Shown here: one piece after another, positions 1-7,425 of the stretch
Layout of the letters: each line of letters begins with the position of its first letter
How positions within the stretch are numbered: the first letter of the stretch is position 1
From: an uncultured Bacteroidia bacterium
GTDB taxonomy: Bacteria; Bacteroidota; Bacteroidia; Bacteroidales; UBA932
Length of the DNA stretch: 64,000 bases
Direction: 5' to 3'
NCBI GenBank assembly: GCA_902801885.1
Contig: CADCJX010000001.1
Span: forward strand, 67,961 to 131,960
Translations under genes and position numbers: made by a program
The notes under the pieces: model-generated
Seen by the model: the letters and a program-made list of their open reading frames with translations, nothing else
What the model was told of the DNA's origin: nothing
Databases searched by the model: none

Positions 1-1573
1 AAGAAGCCGTTATTGTAGCTGTTCCGACTGAGCCATTAAGAGAAACATTACCTGTTGACTCATCAACACTTCCAATATTATCACCTTCAATAGAAAATAC
101 AATTCCTTCAACCGATGGGTTTGAACTAACAATTAGACCAGAAAAGTCATTATAATTAGATGTCGTTTTCTCGACTCTATCTTCTTCAAATGAGAGAATG
201 ACAGGTGTACGAGTATCAGGAGTTCCTTTTTTGAATATATATACCGGCTGTTGTCCAGAACTATATGCAGCATAAACATTACTATTAGAGTTAAATCTAA
301 TAATATTATGTGATGTTTTACCATTATTAGTAATAACAGCCTCATTATCATTAAACGCCAAGGTCCAATAAGAATACTTGTCTAATTCAGCGATACCTCT
401 AAGATAATTAGATGAAGTCGTACTTGTTGCATTAAGATATGTATCGGTTTCCTTATTCTTGAATGTATAAGAATCTGCATTACCCCCTACAATATATATA
501 CCCATAGAAGATGTTGAGTTAATATACTCTTCATCAATTATTTTCCCATCAACAGCAGGAATATTGTTACCAGATGCATAAGTTCCCATTACTTTAACAT
601 CACCTTTTGTACCGGAAACAAAGATTACTTCATCACCTACAGCTAAGGAAGATGCTAGTACGAATGCATCACTCGTGAAAGAGTTATTGTAATTAAAATT
701 AATAGTCTTAATAGAACCTGCGGAGAAAACTACTTGGTCAGTAACTGTTTTAGTTTTAGAAAAGGTATTAACTTTTATAGTCAATTTATCTCCAGAATCT
801 AATGAGAAAGGTTTAACACCTATGTAAAAAATAGCAGATTCACCATCCGCAAGCTCGGCGCCATTATTAACCTTTAAGGTACTAACATTATAGACATAAC
901 TATCACCCGATGCAGTATATTGAATACTATTTATATCAGCAAAATTAATAAAGTATGTACCAACTATGTCAGTTTCTGTTTCAACAGAGACTGAAGTAAC
1001 TGTAAGTCCTGCTCCTGAATTATTAGTAACATTGATAGCTAAAACAGAAGTAAGATTTCGCATTGAAACAGAAGGTGTTAAAGAAGCATCCACGTTTGAT
1101 ACTTTACCAGCCAAAGGAAAATTCTTGCCACATAAATGAGACTTACTATCATTATCTGTCTGGTACTCAGTAGTATTACCTACATTTAAATAACCGGATG
1201 AGATACTCTTAGGAGTGACAATATTCTTATTGTAAGGGAAAATCATGTACCAATCATAGTCTAATTCCTCATCAAGTTCTCCATTTAATACACCTGTAAA
1301 ATGTCCCTTGTCTGCATCATCACAAACAAATTTTCCATCATTAACGAAATTCTCTGTTCCAGCAACTGCATGAAAAACAGAGATAGTATCATTCAATTGC
1401 CACTTAGTTGCCAAACCATCGTTAATTGTTTTTGTCTCAACCGGATTAGCAAATAATTCGAAAGAATTCGAACCATCATTATCTGGTTCTATAACCTCTG
1501 TTTCAATTTTGTTACATGAAGCAAATGAAAACGCAAGAGTAAGCGATATAAATAATGCCAAATACTTTTTCAT
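1..1573 (-). CDS. Fimbrillin-like surface lipoprotein, 3' end outside window
   Basis: An open frame runs from an ATG at 1573 off the left edge, about 524 codons without a stop. It begins with a lipoprotein signal (MKKYLALFISLTLAFSFASC, Cys at about residue 20). After it comes a stretch typical of fimbrillin-like Bacteroidales lipoproteins (ETKT...TKWQLNDTISVF) and then many Ser/Thr/Asn-rich beta-strand-like segments. The last visible part (SSNPSVEG...VDESTGNVSLNGSVGTA) resembles a bacterial Ig-like fold. Family knowledge suggests an outer-membrane-anchored adhesin or pilus-type protein. The gene is distinctly AT-rich compared with everything to its right. It lies 13 bp downstream of a 44-residue peptide gene on the same strand, so the two are probably co-transcribed. 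The exact family is uncertain; membership of a surface lipoprotein class is fairly safe. Confidence 0.75.
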   Translation of the reverse strand, partial: MKKYLALFISLTLAFSFASCNKIETEVIEPDNDGSNSFELFANPVETKTINDGLATKWQLNDTISVFHAVAGTENFVNDGKFVCDDADKGHFTGVLNGELDEELDYDWYMIFPYNKNIVTPKSISSGYLNVGNTTEYQTDNDSKSHLCGKNFPLAGKVSNVDASLTPSVSMRNLTSVLAINVTNNSGAGLTVTSVSVETETDIVGTYFINFADINSIQYTASGDSYVYNVSTLKVNNGAELADGESAIFYIGVKPFSLDSGDKLTIKVNTFSKTKTVTDQVVFSAGSIKTINFNYNNSFTSDAFVLASSLAVGDEVIFVSGTKGDVKVMGTYASGNNIPAVDGKIIDEEYINSTSSMGIYIVGGNADSYTFKNKETDTYLNATSTTSSNYLRGIAELDKYSYWTLAFNDNEAVITNNGKTSHNIIRFNSNSNVYAAYSSGQQPVYIFKKGTPDTRTPVILSFEEDRVEKTTSNYNDFSGLIVSSNPSVEGIVFSIEGDNIGSVDESTGNVSLNGSVGTATITAS

Positions 1574-1586
1574 AATACAAACAATT

Positions 1587-1721
1587 TTACATATCGATTG
1601 AATCACTATCCTCTTGCCAGGACTCTATCTTTGTATCACTAGCAGCCTGCATAACATTTGCATCGAGTTTTAATTCGATCAGTTCCGCGTCGGGAACTTC
1701 GTACATTAGTTTCTTTTTCAT
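1587..1721 (-). CDS. 44-residue peptide upstream of lipoprotein gene
   Basis: A short frame starts at ATG 1721 and stops with TAA at 1587-1589. It encodes 44 residues that begin MKKKLMYEVPDAELIELKL and end in an acidic tail with QEDSDSIDM. There is no signal peptide and no Cys. The pattern (Lys-rich start, short P-D/E-x-E-x-I/V-x-L block, then a hydrophilic tail) resembles small ORFs that often precede Bacteroidales surface lipoprotein genes. Their function is not established. It sits 13 bp before the fimbrillin-like lipoprotein. I infer a real gene from position, start context and composition. A leader peptide, a small regulator or a RiPP-type precursor are all possible. Confidence 0.55.
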   Translation of the reverse strand: MKKKLMYEVPDAELIELKLDANVMQAASDTKIESWQEDSDSIDM

Positions 1722-2100
1722 ACTACAAATTTTGAATTTTATGATTAATAAATATTGCCTAAAAATGCGGTTAATTTTTCAAAGCCAAAGTCTTGCAATT
1801 TTATGAATTTTTCGGGTGATTTCCAAATCTTTAAGTTACACTTAAAGGACAGAAAATGAAGGTTCTGCAAGTGGCTAATCAAAATGATTCAAATTAAGGG
1901 GCTCCAATGTGGATTTTGCATTCGGATGATCATGGAAAAAAGTTATCAACAATGATCTGAACAACGGGCCGACCAGACATAATAAAAAACACCGTGCCGG
2001 TCTACCTTGACAGCACGGATTCGTTATTACAGGTGCGGTTACGAGGTAAAAAAGCCCTAGAACGCACGGATATGTGAGTCTAATTGTTTGATTGCTCATT
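1722..2100. other. AT-rich intergenic stretch
   Basis: About 380 bases separate the start of the 44-residue peptide gene from the stop of the Rpn-family gene. The left half is very AT-rich and should hold the promoter of the peptide/lipoprotein pair; I see no full TAnnTTTG match at a sensible distance. The right half holds a terminator-like hairpin at 1984-2018. The open frames across it lack coding character and overlap the neighbouring gene. Confidence 0.5.
1984..2018 (-). terminator. Probable intrinsic terminator after the Rpn-family gene
   Basis: Read on the minus strand, CCGTGCTG and CGGCACGG form a stem around an ~11-nt loop, followed by TGTTTTTTATT. A stem plus U-tract about 80 bp after the minus-strand stop at 2101 fits an intrinsic terminator. 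Confidence 0.55.
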
Positions 2101-3078
2101 TTATTCCATAAGGCTACGGATCTTTGCATCTGATAGGCCAGTGCATAATCTAATGGTTTCATATGGAATGTTCGAATCAATCATCTTTCGTGCAATCTCC
2201 TCAGACTTGAGCTCTGCACCTTCTGCGCGACCTTCCTGGCGGCCTTGTCTTTGGCCTCTTTTGAGCCCTTCTGCAAGGCCTTCCTCACGGGCGTAATCCT
2301 GCTGGGCAATTATGTCAATCTTTGTTGTCATGGCTCTATCGTATTGTCTTCGTTGTTCTTGTGTCATTCCGGCCAGCTCGCTGGCCTTGTAAAGCATCCG
2401 TTGAAACTCATCATCGAACCCTGCTGGAGCAGCGCCAAGCTCGTGCATATATTTCAACGAATATGCCATCTTCTGAAGCGGTGTCATGCACTTCGCAAAG
2501 TCCCTCTTCCTCAGGCCTAACCGCCCTAGTTCCAGGAAGATGAAGTGCAGCGCCTCTGTCATCAGTTCTCCATCATGGTCGTTTCGGATCGAGTACCGGC
2601 TGATCATCCCTTCTTCCAACGCCTCATTGCTCTCATGCGAAAGGCTGAAGTTCAACAAACTGATGACATAGATCGTATGCAACCCGTAATTCATCTTATC
2701 TTGCTTCCTCCCCATCGCTTTCACAGCCTCGTCATTTCCTACCGCCAGTTTAGCAGCTTCTTTCAGCCTCTTATCCATCTGTGCCCGGATCGGATACGTC
2801 GCGTAGACCAGCATCCGTTCCTTGAACGTGGCCTGGCCGGAGAACTGCATCTCCACGATGAACTGTTCCCCTTCTTCCGAAGTACAGAACAGGTCAAAGG
2901 TCGTGTTCTTGTCCGAGAGCACCAGCCCATGATTCTCCTTGTCAAGGTTGGTCAGTTCCCGGATCTTCTTCCCGGGAAGCAGCATCTCGATAAACTTGAT
3001 CACCAGCGGCTCGTTTCCCGGCGCCCCGACGACAATCTTGAAAGTCTCGTCGTGGAGCAGGTTGGCAAATCTACACAT
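2101..3078 (-). CDS. Rpn-family PD-(D/E)XK nuclease / putative transposase
   Basis: The 325-residue product has the usual layout of the Rpn (recombination-promoting nuclease) family: an N-terminal block (FANLLHDETFKIVVG) close to the family's 'DxxFKxxFG' start, then the nuclease core with D62 (TTFDLFC) and E76-M-Q78 (FIVEMQF) as the likely PD-(D/E)XK catalytic residues, then a helical C-terminal half. A charged Gly/Arg/Glu-rich stretch near residue 270 (GLKRGQRQGRQEGRAEG) is also typical. Rpn proteins are DNA endonucleases linked to RecA-independent recombination and possibly phage defence. It is not part of an obvious operon, and a terminator-like hairpin follows it. GC is higher than in the AT-rich block to its left. 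Confidence 0.88.
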   Translation of the reverse strand: MCRFANLLHDETFKIVVGAPGNEPLVIKFIEMLLPGKKIRELTNLDKENHGLVLSDKNTTFDLFCTSEEGEQFIVEMQFSGQATFKERMLVYATYPIRAQMDKRLKEAAKLAVGNDEAVKAMGRKQDKMNYGLHTIYVISLLNFSLSHESNEALEEGMISRYSIRNDHDGELMTEALHFIFLELGRLGLRKRDFAKCMTPLQKMAYSLKYMHELGAAPAGFDDEFQRMLYKASELAGMTQEQRRQYDRAMTTKIDIIAQQDYAREEGLAEGLKRGQRQGRQEGRAEGAELKSEEIARKMIDSNIPYETIRLCTGLSDAKIRSLME

Positions 3079-3151
3079 AGCAAAAGTCTAAGGTTAAGGA
3101 TAAGGTCAAGTCAATCCCGCCTTACCGCTGGCAAGATTACCAAATCTTCCG

Positions 3152-3190
3152 GAAACCACCAAGGGGCGACCGGACCTAGGAGGGGGTTTC
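3152..3190. repeat. Imperfect inverted repeat between Rpn and carbonic anhydrase genes
   Basis: GAAACCACC at 3152-3160 and GGGGGTTTC at 3182-3190 pair at 8 of 9 positions around a GC-rich loop. It could end transcription from the carbonic anhydrase gene, but on that strand no U-tract follows, so it may just be an intergenic repeat remnant. Confidence 0.35.
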
Positions 3191-3206
3191 TTTTGAAAAT
3201 TTCTGT

Positions 3207-3749
3207 TTATTTAACTTCCGTCAGTCCACCGGTGACGGAATCGATGATGAAACCACGTACGGTAACGTCCTTCGGGACAAGGGGATGAGCAGTGATTGCA
3301 GTCACGGTACGACGGACAGAAGCCTTCGTGTCATGAAAGCCTTCAAGCCATTCCTCAATGTCACAGCCGGCCTCATCGAAAGCCTTTAAAGCCTCAGGGG
3401 AGACTCCCCTTCCGAGCATCAGCGGCTTGAATTCTTCAAAGCTCATGTGACAGGCACCGCAGTTGGAATGGTGCACGACCATAACCTCTTCGACACCAAG
3501 TTCATATATTCCTACCAATAAGGAACGAATGGCCGAATCCGTCGAAGACAGGATCAAACCTCCGGCATTGCGGATGATCTTAGCATCTCCGTTCCTGAGG
3601 CCCATAGCCTTGGGCAGCAGCTCGGTCAGGCGGGTGTCCATGCAAGTCAGCACCGCCAGCTTCTTTGAAGGATATTTGTCTGTAATGAACGGCTCGTAGC
3701 CCTTTGCCGCCACGAACTCCCGGTTGTACTGAAGGATGTCGTCTATCAT
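3207..3749 (-). CDS. Beta-class carbonic anhydrase
   Basis: It catalyses reversible hydration of CO2 to bicarbonate in the cytoplasm. The 180-residue product, counted from MIDD, carries the beta-class zinc site: C36 in CMDTR (with the D38/R40 dyad) and H94-x-x-C97 in VVHHSNCGAC. The RNAGG segment after the first motif is also family-typical. The start at 3749 is preferred over a longer GTG start at 3767, because that codon overlaps a -7 promoter element (TATCTTTG, 3767-3774). The gene stands alone, with unrelated neighbours. The short length suits the compact beta-CA forms common in anaerobes. Confidence 0.92.
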   Translation of the reverse strand: MIDDILQYNREFVAAKGYEPFITDKYPSKKLAVLTCMDTRLTELLPKAMGLRNGDAKIIRNAGGLILSSTDSAIRSLLVGIYELGVEEVMVVHHSNCGACHMSFEEFKPLMLGRGVSPEALKAFDEAGCDIEEWLEGFHDTKASVRRTVTAITAHPLVPKDVTVRGFIIDSVTGGLTEVK

Positions 3750-3766
3750 AAAAACATGGTTATACA

Positions 3767-3774
3767 CAAAGATA
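3767..3774 (-). promoter_or_regulatory. -7 promoter element of carbonic anhydrase gene
   Basis: TATCTTTG on the minus strand matches the Bacteroidetes consensus TAnnTTTG and lies 18 bp before the ATG at 3749. I could not find a convincing -33 element. Confidence 0.6.
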
Positions 3775-3830
3775 CATATTATCAGGAATAATAGCTATCT
3801 TGGCACAATAAGACTTAAACTTCATAAACT

Positions 3831-4760
3831 ATGGTAGACTATTATTCAAGACCAGAGGCCCTATTCATGCAGGCTCAATCATTCTTCCACCTTCACACCA
3901 CACCCATCGAGGACGACATCGTCATCCGCTCCGAAAAGGAATATTCACTCGTCAACAACATGATAGCGATCGCGGCTGTCAGGAATGACTGTAAGATTCT
4001 TGCTTATGCCATCATGTCCAATCACTTACACTTTATCCTCGAAGGATTGAGAGAAGATTGCCTGGCCTTTTTCGAAGACATCAAGACACAGATGATGCAT
4101 TATTTCGTGCGCCATGGCCGAGGAATGGTAATCAAGAGGATCCAACCCGGCATGACCACGATTCAGACTCTTAAACAATTGCTCAACGAAATAGCTTACG
4201 TCATCCGTAACCCCTTCGTGGTACGTGAAGATGTAAATCCCCTCGCCTATCGCTGGTGTTCCGGATTCTTGTATTTCAATCCTTTGCTGGATAAAGGTGG
4301 AATCCCGGCATCAAGATTAAAGGGACGCGCATTGAGAGAGTTCACGTGCTCGAGAATCCTCACCGGACTCGATTCCAAACTGCTCATCAAGGACGGCGTC
4401 GCCAACCCGGTATCATTCGTGGATTATGAGCGTACGATGGAGTTCTTCGACTGTGCCAGGAAATTCATCATGCAGGTATTTAAAAACGTAGAAGGGCAAG
4501 TCGAGACAGCTATCAGGCTTGGGGAATTGCCACTTTTGAATGATGAGGAGTTGCTATCGCTTACCTTCAAATTATGCAGGAGTTTGTTCCGGACGCAGAC
4601 GCCCAAAGAACTGTCCCTCGAGAACAAGAAGCGGCTCGCCTTGAAACTAAAAAATGAATATGGTGCCTCGAATGGGCAGGTTGCGAGATGCTCTAACCTG
4701 GCACCAGCAATTGTAAACGAGATGTTCCCATTGGCCGCCAAAACAAAATATATCCATTAA
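3831..4760 (+). CDS. REP-associated tyrosine transposase (Y1 HUH family, RAYT)
   Basis: The 309-residue protein has the single-strand transposase signature of the IS200/RAYT superfamily: the metal-binding HUH pair H65-L-H67 in MSNHLHFIL, and the nucleophile candidate Y123 in the family-typical YVIRNPF. A long C-terminal extension follows. RAYTs are domesticated relatives of IS200 transposases that process REP palindromes. In line with that, a regular array of short inverted repeats starts 30 bp after the stop codon (4791-4927). There is no accessory TnpB and no classical IS end. It sits between the carbonic anhydrase gene and the 3' end of the ABC exporter operon. Function is assigned by family; activity is not known. 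Confidence 0.88.
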   Translation: MVDYYSRPEALFMQAQSFFHLHTTPIEDDIVIRSEKEYSLVNNMIAIAAVRNDCKILAYAIMSNHLHFILEGLREDCLAFFEDIKTQMMHYFVRHGRGMVIKRIQPGMTTIQTLKQLLNEIAYVIRNPFVVREDVNPLAYRWCSGFLYFNPLLDKGGIPASRLKGRALREFTCSRILTGLDSKLLIKDGVANPVSFVDYERTMEFFDCARKFIMQVFKNVEGQVETAIRLGELPLLNDEELLSLTFKLCRSLFRTQTPKELSLENKKRLALKLKNEYGASNGQVARCSNLAPAIVNEMFPLAAKTKYIH

Positions 4761-4769
4761 TATTCAAAA

Positions 4770-4948
4770 GGCACACACATCTGCCCAAAGGTGCTCTCAA
4801 GCCATTAGTACAGGGTGAAAAGCACAGGATGCAATCTAACGGTGCTTTCAGCGGCCCAAAACAGGTCTGAAAGCACAAATAGGTATCTTTGGGTGCTTTT
4901 GGGCACAAAATAGCGAGTAAACAGCACAGAAAGACATCCGCCCGTGCC
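4770..4948. repeat. REP-like array: 35-nt stem units at a 51-bp period
   Basis: Three units start with GTGCT and end with AGCAC, at 4791-4825, 4842-4876 and 4893-4927, each exactly 35 nt. Exactly 16 nt separate them, giving a 51-bp period. The middle unit has perfect 10-bp arms (GTGCTTTCAG / CTGAAAGCAC). Half-sites at the predicted positions continue on both sides: GGCAC at 4770-4774 and GTGCC at 4944-4948. Apart from the arms the units share little sequence. The array fills the gap between the transposase stop and the ABC exporter stop, where a RAYT's REP targets would be expected. Confidence 0.8.
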
Positions 4949-6625
4949 TTACAGGTTCACGACGTCGTCGGCGATGCGTGTGGCGGCGGGACGGTGGGAG
5001 ATGAAGACGATGGTCTTCTCTCCGGCAAGGCTGGTGTGGATGTTGTCGAGAAGGCGTTCCTCGGTCTCGACATCGAGGGCTGAAGTGGCCTCGTCAAGGA
5101 TCATTATTCCTCCGCGATGCAAAAGGGCCCTGGCGATGGCAATCCTCTGGCACTGCCCCTCGGAAAGGCCTGTGCCGCTCTCACCGCAGACAGTGTCGAG
5201 GCCGTCGGGGAGATCAAGCACAAACTCGGCGGCAGCCAATTTGAGAGCTTCGACAATCTGCTCATCTGTTGCTTCAGAATTGACCAGTAGCATGTTCTCC
5301 CTGATGGTTCCACTGAGCAGGCTGTTGCCCTGGGGAACATAGGTGAAGTTGCATCGGGTGTCCACATCAGCGACATGTGACTTGCCGTTCCGGGAATATA
5401 AATTGACAGTTCCTCCAGAAGGACGGAGAAGTCCTAGCATCAGGCGAGTGAGGGTGCTCTTCCCCACTCCTGTAGGCCCCGCAATAACAGTAAGGGTACC
5501 TGGTGCGAAATCGTGGGAGAAATGCTCGAGGACGAGACGAGAAGCAGGTCCTCCGTTGCGGCCGGCAGATTCTTCGCTGCGCTCAGGATGACAGTAAGCG
5601 AACGAGACGTCGGAGACACGGATTCCAGGAGCACCTTCGAACAGGACGTCTCCATGATAGCGCTCGACCTGAAGGTCTTCAAGTTCCTGAAGTCTCTCTA
5701 TGGATGTCAGGGCCTTGATGAAAGCGGGGACCTGGGTGCCAAGGCTGGCAATCGGCCGCTGGACCTGGCCCACCAGCTGCAGGAAGGCGGTCATCATACC
5801 GTAGGTCACGGCCCCGGACTTGATGCCGAAGATTCCCCAAAGGAAGGCCGCTGTGTAACCACCCATGAAACCAATGTTCATGAATCCCCTGGCTACGGCA
5901 TTGTAGTTAAGCCTGGTGATTGTGTTCTTCTTGATAAGGTCCTGAAGGTTTGAAAGACGAGAGACCACGTTGCCTACTCCGAAAAGGGTCAGGACCAGGA
6001 CCCTGTTCTGAAGGTTTTCCTGTTCGAGCTGCTGAACCTCGCTGTCAAGGGAACGGATGGTTGAAGTCAGCTCCCGGATCTTCTTGAAATACATCTTCGA
6101 ACCGATCACGGCAGCTGCCATCAGGATAATAAGGACCCAGAGGAGCGATGGCGCCATCGTCAGGAGGTAGACTGAAGCGGCAAGCAGCTGGAAGATAGTG
6201 ATGATCACATCGGGGAAACTCCCGCAGATCAGGTCGGTCAGTACCCTGATGTCCTCCTCGAGGCGGTTGATCGTGTCACCGGAGCGGAAGGCCTCACGAC
6301 CGTTCCAGCGGGAATTGAGCACATGGGCGAACATCCCTAGCCTCAGCTGGTTGCGGGTCTTGATGGTATTGTATGAACCCCAGTAATTGGCTGCAAGCCC
6401 GCAGATGATCTGTGTAAGGATGATGCCGATCATCATCCACACGTGAGGCCCGAGTTCAGCGTCGATGACTCCGGTAGCAATGTCGACCAGACGCTTGCTG
6501 ATCCACACGAACGAGAGGGAGGCGGCAATGCGTACCCCTCCTATCAGGACGGTGACAAGGTCCCTTCCCAGCACAGGCTTGGTCATCCGCCAGAGCCCCT
6601 TCATGCATGTCTTGAAATCCTTCAT
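4949..6625 (-). CDS. ABC transporter with fused membrane and ATPase domains (peptide-exporter type)
   Basis: The 558-residue protein is a half-size exporter. Residues ~1-310 form a six-helix membrane domain, and the rest is an ATPase with Walker A (GPTGVGKS, 383-390), the LSEGQ signature and Walker B plus D-loop (MILDEATSALD). There is no N-terminal C39 peptidase domain, so any leader removal must be done by another protein; the S26-type peptidase in the same operon is a candidate. It is the last gene of the operon, 18 bp after the PqqD-like gene. Odd feature: residues ~345-360 (starting CHPERSEESAGRNGG) are an in-frame insertion of a known intergenic repeat just before Walker A. Lipid or drug export is the alternative reading. 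Confidence 0.85.
   Translation of the reverse strand: MKDFKTCMKGLWRMTKPVLGRDLVTVLIGGVRIAASLSFVWISKRLVDIATGVIDAELGPHVWMMIGIILTQIICGLAANYWGSYNTIKTRNQLRLGMFAHVLNSRWNGREAFRSGDTINRLEEDIRVLTDLICGSFPDVIITIFQLLAASVYLLTMAPSLLWVLIILMAAAVIGSKMYFKKIRELTSTIRSLDSEVQQLEQENLQNRVLVLTLFGVGNVVSRLSNLQDLIKKNTITRLNYNAVARGFMNIGFMGGYTAAFLWGIFGIKSGAVTYGMMTAFLQLVGQVQRPIASLGTQVPAFIKALTSIERLQELEDLQVERYHGDVLFEGAPGIRVSDVSFAYCHPERSEESAGRNGGPASRLVLEHFSHDFAPGTLTVIAGPTGVGKSTLTRLMLGLLRPSGGTVNLYSRNGKSHVADVDTRCNFTYVPQGNSLLSGTIRENMLLVNSEATDEQIVEALKLAAAEFVLDLPDGLDTVCGESGTGLSEGQCQRIAIARALLHRGGIMILDEATSALDVETEERLLDNIHTSLAGEKTIVFISHRPAATRIADDVVNL
5568..5592 (-). repeat. 'HPERSEE' repeat inserted in frame in the ABC exporter gene
   Basis: On the minus strand this 25-bp stretch begins GTCATCCTGAGCGC and ends GAAGAATC. 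It is the core of a palindrome-prone repeat that appears in many unrelated bacterial genomes and yields the peptide HPERSEES when translated. Here it lies in frame in the N-terminal part of the ATPase domain, between a beta-strand (RVSDVSFAY) and the next core segment (LVLEHFSHDF). Confidence 0.7.
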
Positions 6626-6643
6626 CGCCCCCGGTCAGAAAAA

Positions 6644-6913
6644 CTATTCAGAAACTATCCCGGCCTCGATCCACTTGGCTGCAAGGGCCGCGGCGTCAGC
6701 AGCTGCCTGCTCCTCGGTCACCTCATACTTGTCAGTCAGGAGCTTTGTCAGGTCATCAACCGTAAAATCCTTGCCCTCGACACTCTCCCAGAGATAAGCG
6801 GCGGTAGGATTCAGGGAAACCATCTTGTTGAAGTTGATCTGGGCGATTCCTTCGCCGATCACTATGTACTCCCCTACGAGGGGCCTAAGGACGAAACCTT
6901 CGATAATCCTCAT
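6644..6913 (-). CDS. PqqD-like peptide-binding protein (RiPP recognition element type)
   Basis: An 89-residue protein of the PqqD family. PqqD-like domains bind the leader of a ribosomal peptide and present it to modifying enzymes. The sequence shows the usual three-strand start (MRIIEGFVLRPLVGEYIVIG), the 'NxxAAxLW' helix motif (LNPTAAYLWESVEG) and two C-terminal helices with the 'L...KYEVTEEQA..D' pattern. Its ATG overlaps the stop of the upstream peptidase gene by 4 bp (ATGA), so the two are translationally coupled. The ABC exporter follows after 18 bp. No precursor peptide gene is next to it. Confidence 0.82.
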   Translation of the reverse strand: MRIIEGFVLRPLVGEYIVIGEGIAQINFNKMVSLNPTAAYLWESVEGKDFTVDDLTKLLTDKYEVTEEQAAADAAALAAKWIEAGIVSE

Positions 6914-7425
6914 AATATCACTCGTTTATAAAATGCCAAAATAATTCTTCTCAGTGGACGGATGACTCGCCAGAACCTTCCTTTCCCTGGCTTCACCACC
7001 TTGCCGTTTTCCTTATGGATCTCGGTAACTATTCCGATCACATCATTCAAGGTGCAGTGCTCCTTGCCCTTGATGTTGCCGTCCCCCATCATCGTAATCC
7101 GATCTCCGTCCAGTGCGAAGACCCTGTGCATGATATACTTCGGTCCGATCTGAACAAGGATTATGTCCCCGACTTCCAAGGGCCTTGACAACGATGCCAG
7201 GACCACTGAGTCACGTCCGTTCTTTATGAACGGCAGCATGCTGTCTCCCTTGGGGGTGAACAGGACTTCCCTGCCCTCGTCAAGCAACATCCGCACCGCC
7301 ATGAAATAGTTGTCATCGCCTATGGTCCGCTTGTCTGCACCCGCCCTGGGATCAGATGGTCTCGGCAGGAATAGATGGACGACATGACGCATCATCCGAA
7401 GTATCCACTCGGCGAACTTACGCAT
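6910..7425 (-). CDS. S24/S26-type signal peptidase (S26B-like, Ser/His)
   Basis: I place the start at ATG 7425 (MRKFAEWILRMM, 171 residues), which overlaps the stop of the kinase-like gene by 8 bp; a longer frame to 7539 lies entirely inside that gene. The protein holds S62 in the G-D-S-M-x-P box (KGDSMLPFI), and H100 in IMHRVFALDGD, followed by MMGDGN. This is the Ser/His(/Asp) arrangement of SEC11/archaeal-type signal peptidases rather than the Ser/Lys type. A hydrophobic N-terminal helix and a second hydrophobic stretch at the C-terminus could hold it at the membrane. Together with PqqD-like and ABC partners, leader cleavage of an exported peptide is the likely job. Confidence 0.78.
   Translation of the reverse strand: MRKFAEWILRMMRHVVHLFLPRPSDPRAGADKRTIGDDNYFMAVRMLLDEGREVLFTPKGDSMLPFIKNGRDSVVLASLSRPLEVGDIILVQIGPKYIMHRVFALDGDRITMMGDGNIKGKEHCTLNDVIGIVTEIHKENGKVVKPGKGRFWRVIRPLRRIILAFYKRVIL

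Noticed and set aside
1875-2180. A 101-codon minus-strand frame next to the Rpn gene
   Set aside because: It overlaps the Rpn 3' end in another frame and spans the terminator-like hairpin.
2545-3288. A 247-codon plus-strand open frame
   Set aside because: It is antisense to the Rpn-family gene and runs into the carbonic anhydrase gene; no start context or domain.
4791-4927. A CRISPR array
   Set aside because: The period is regular, but only the 5-10-nt arms are conserved, neither the 35-nt nor the 16-nt part is a true repeat, and no cas genes are present.
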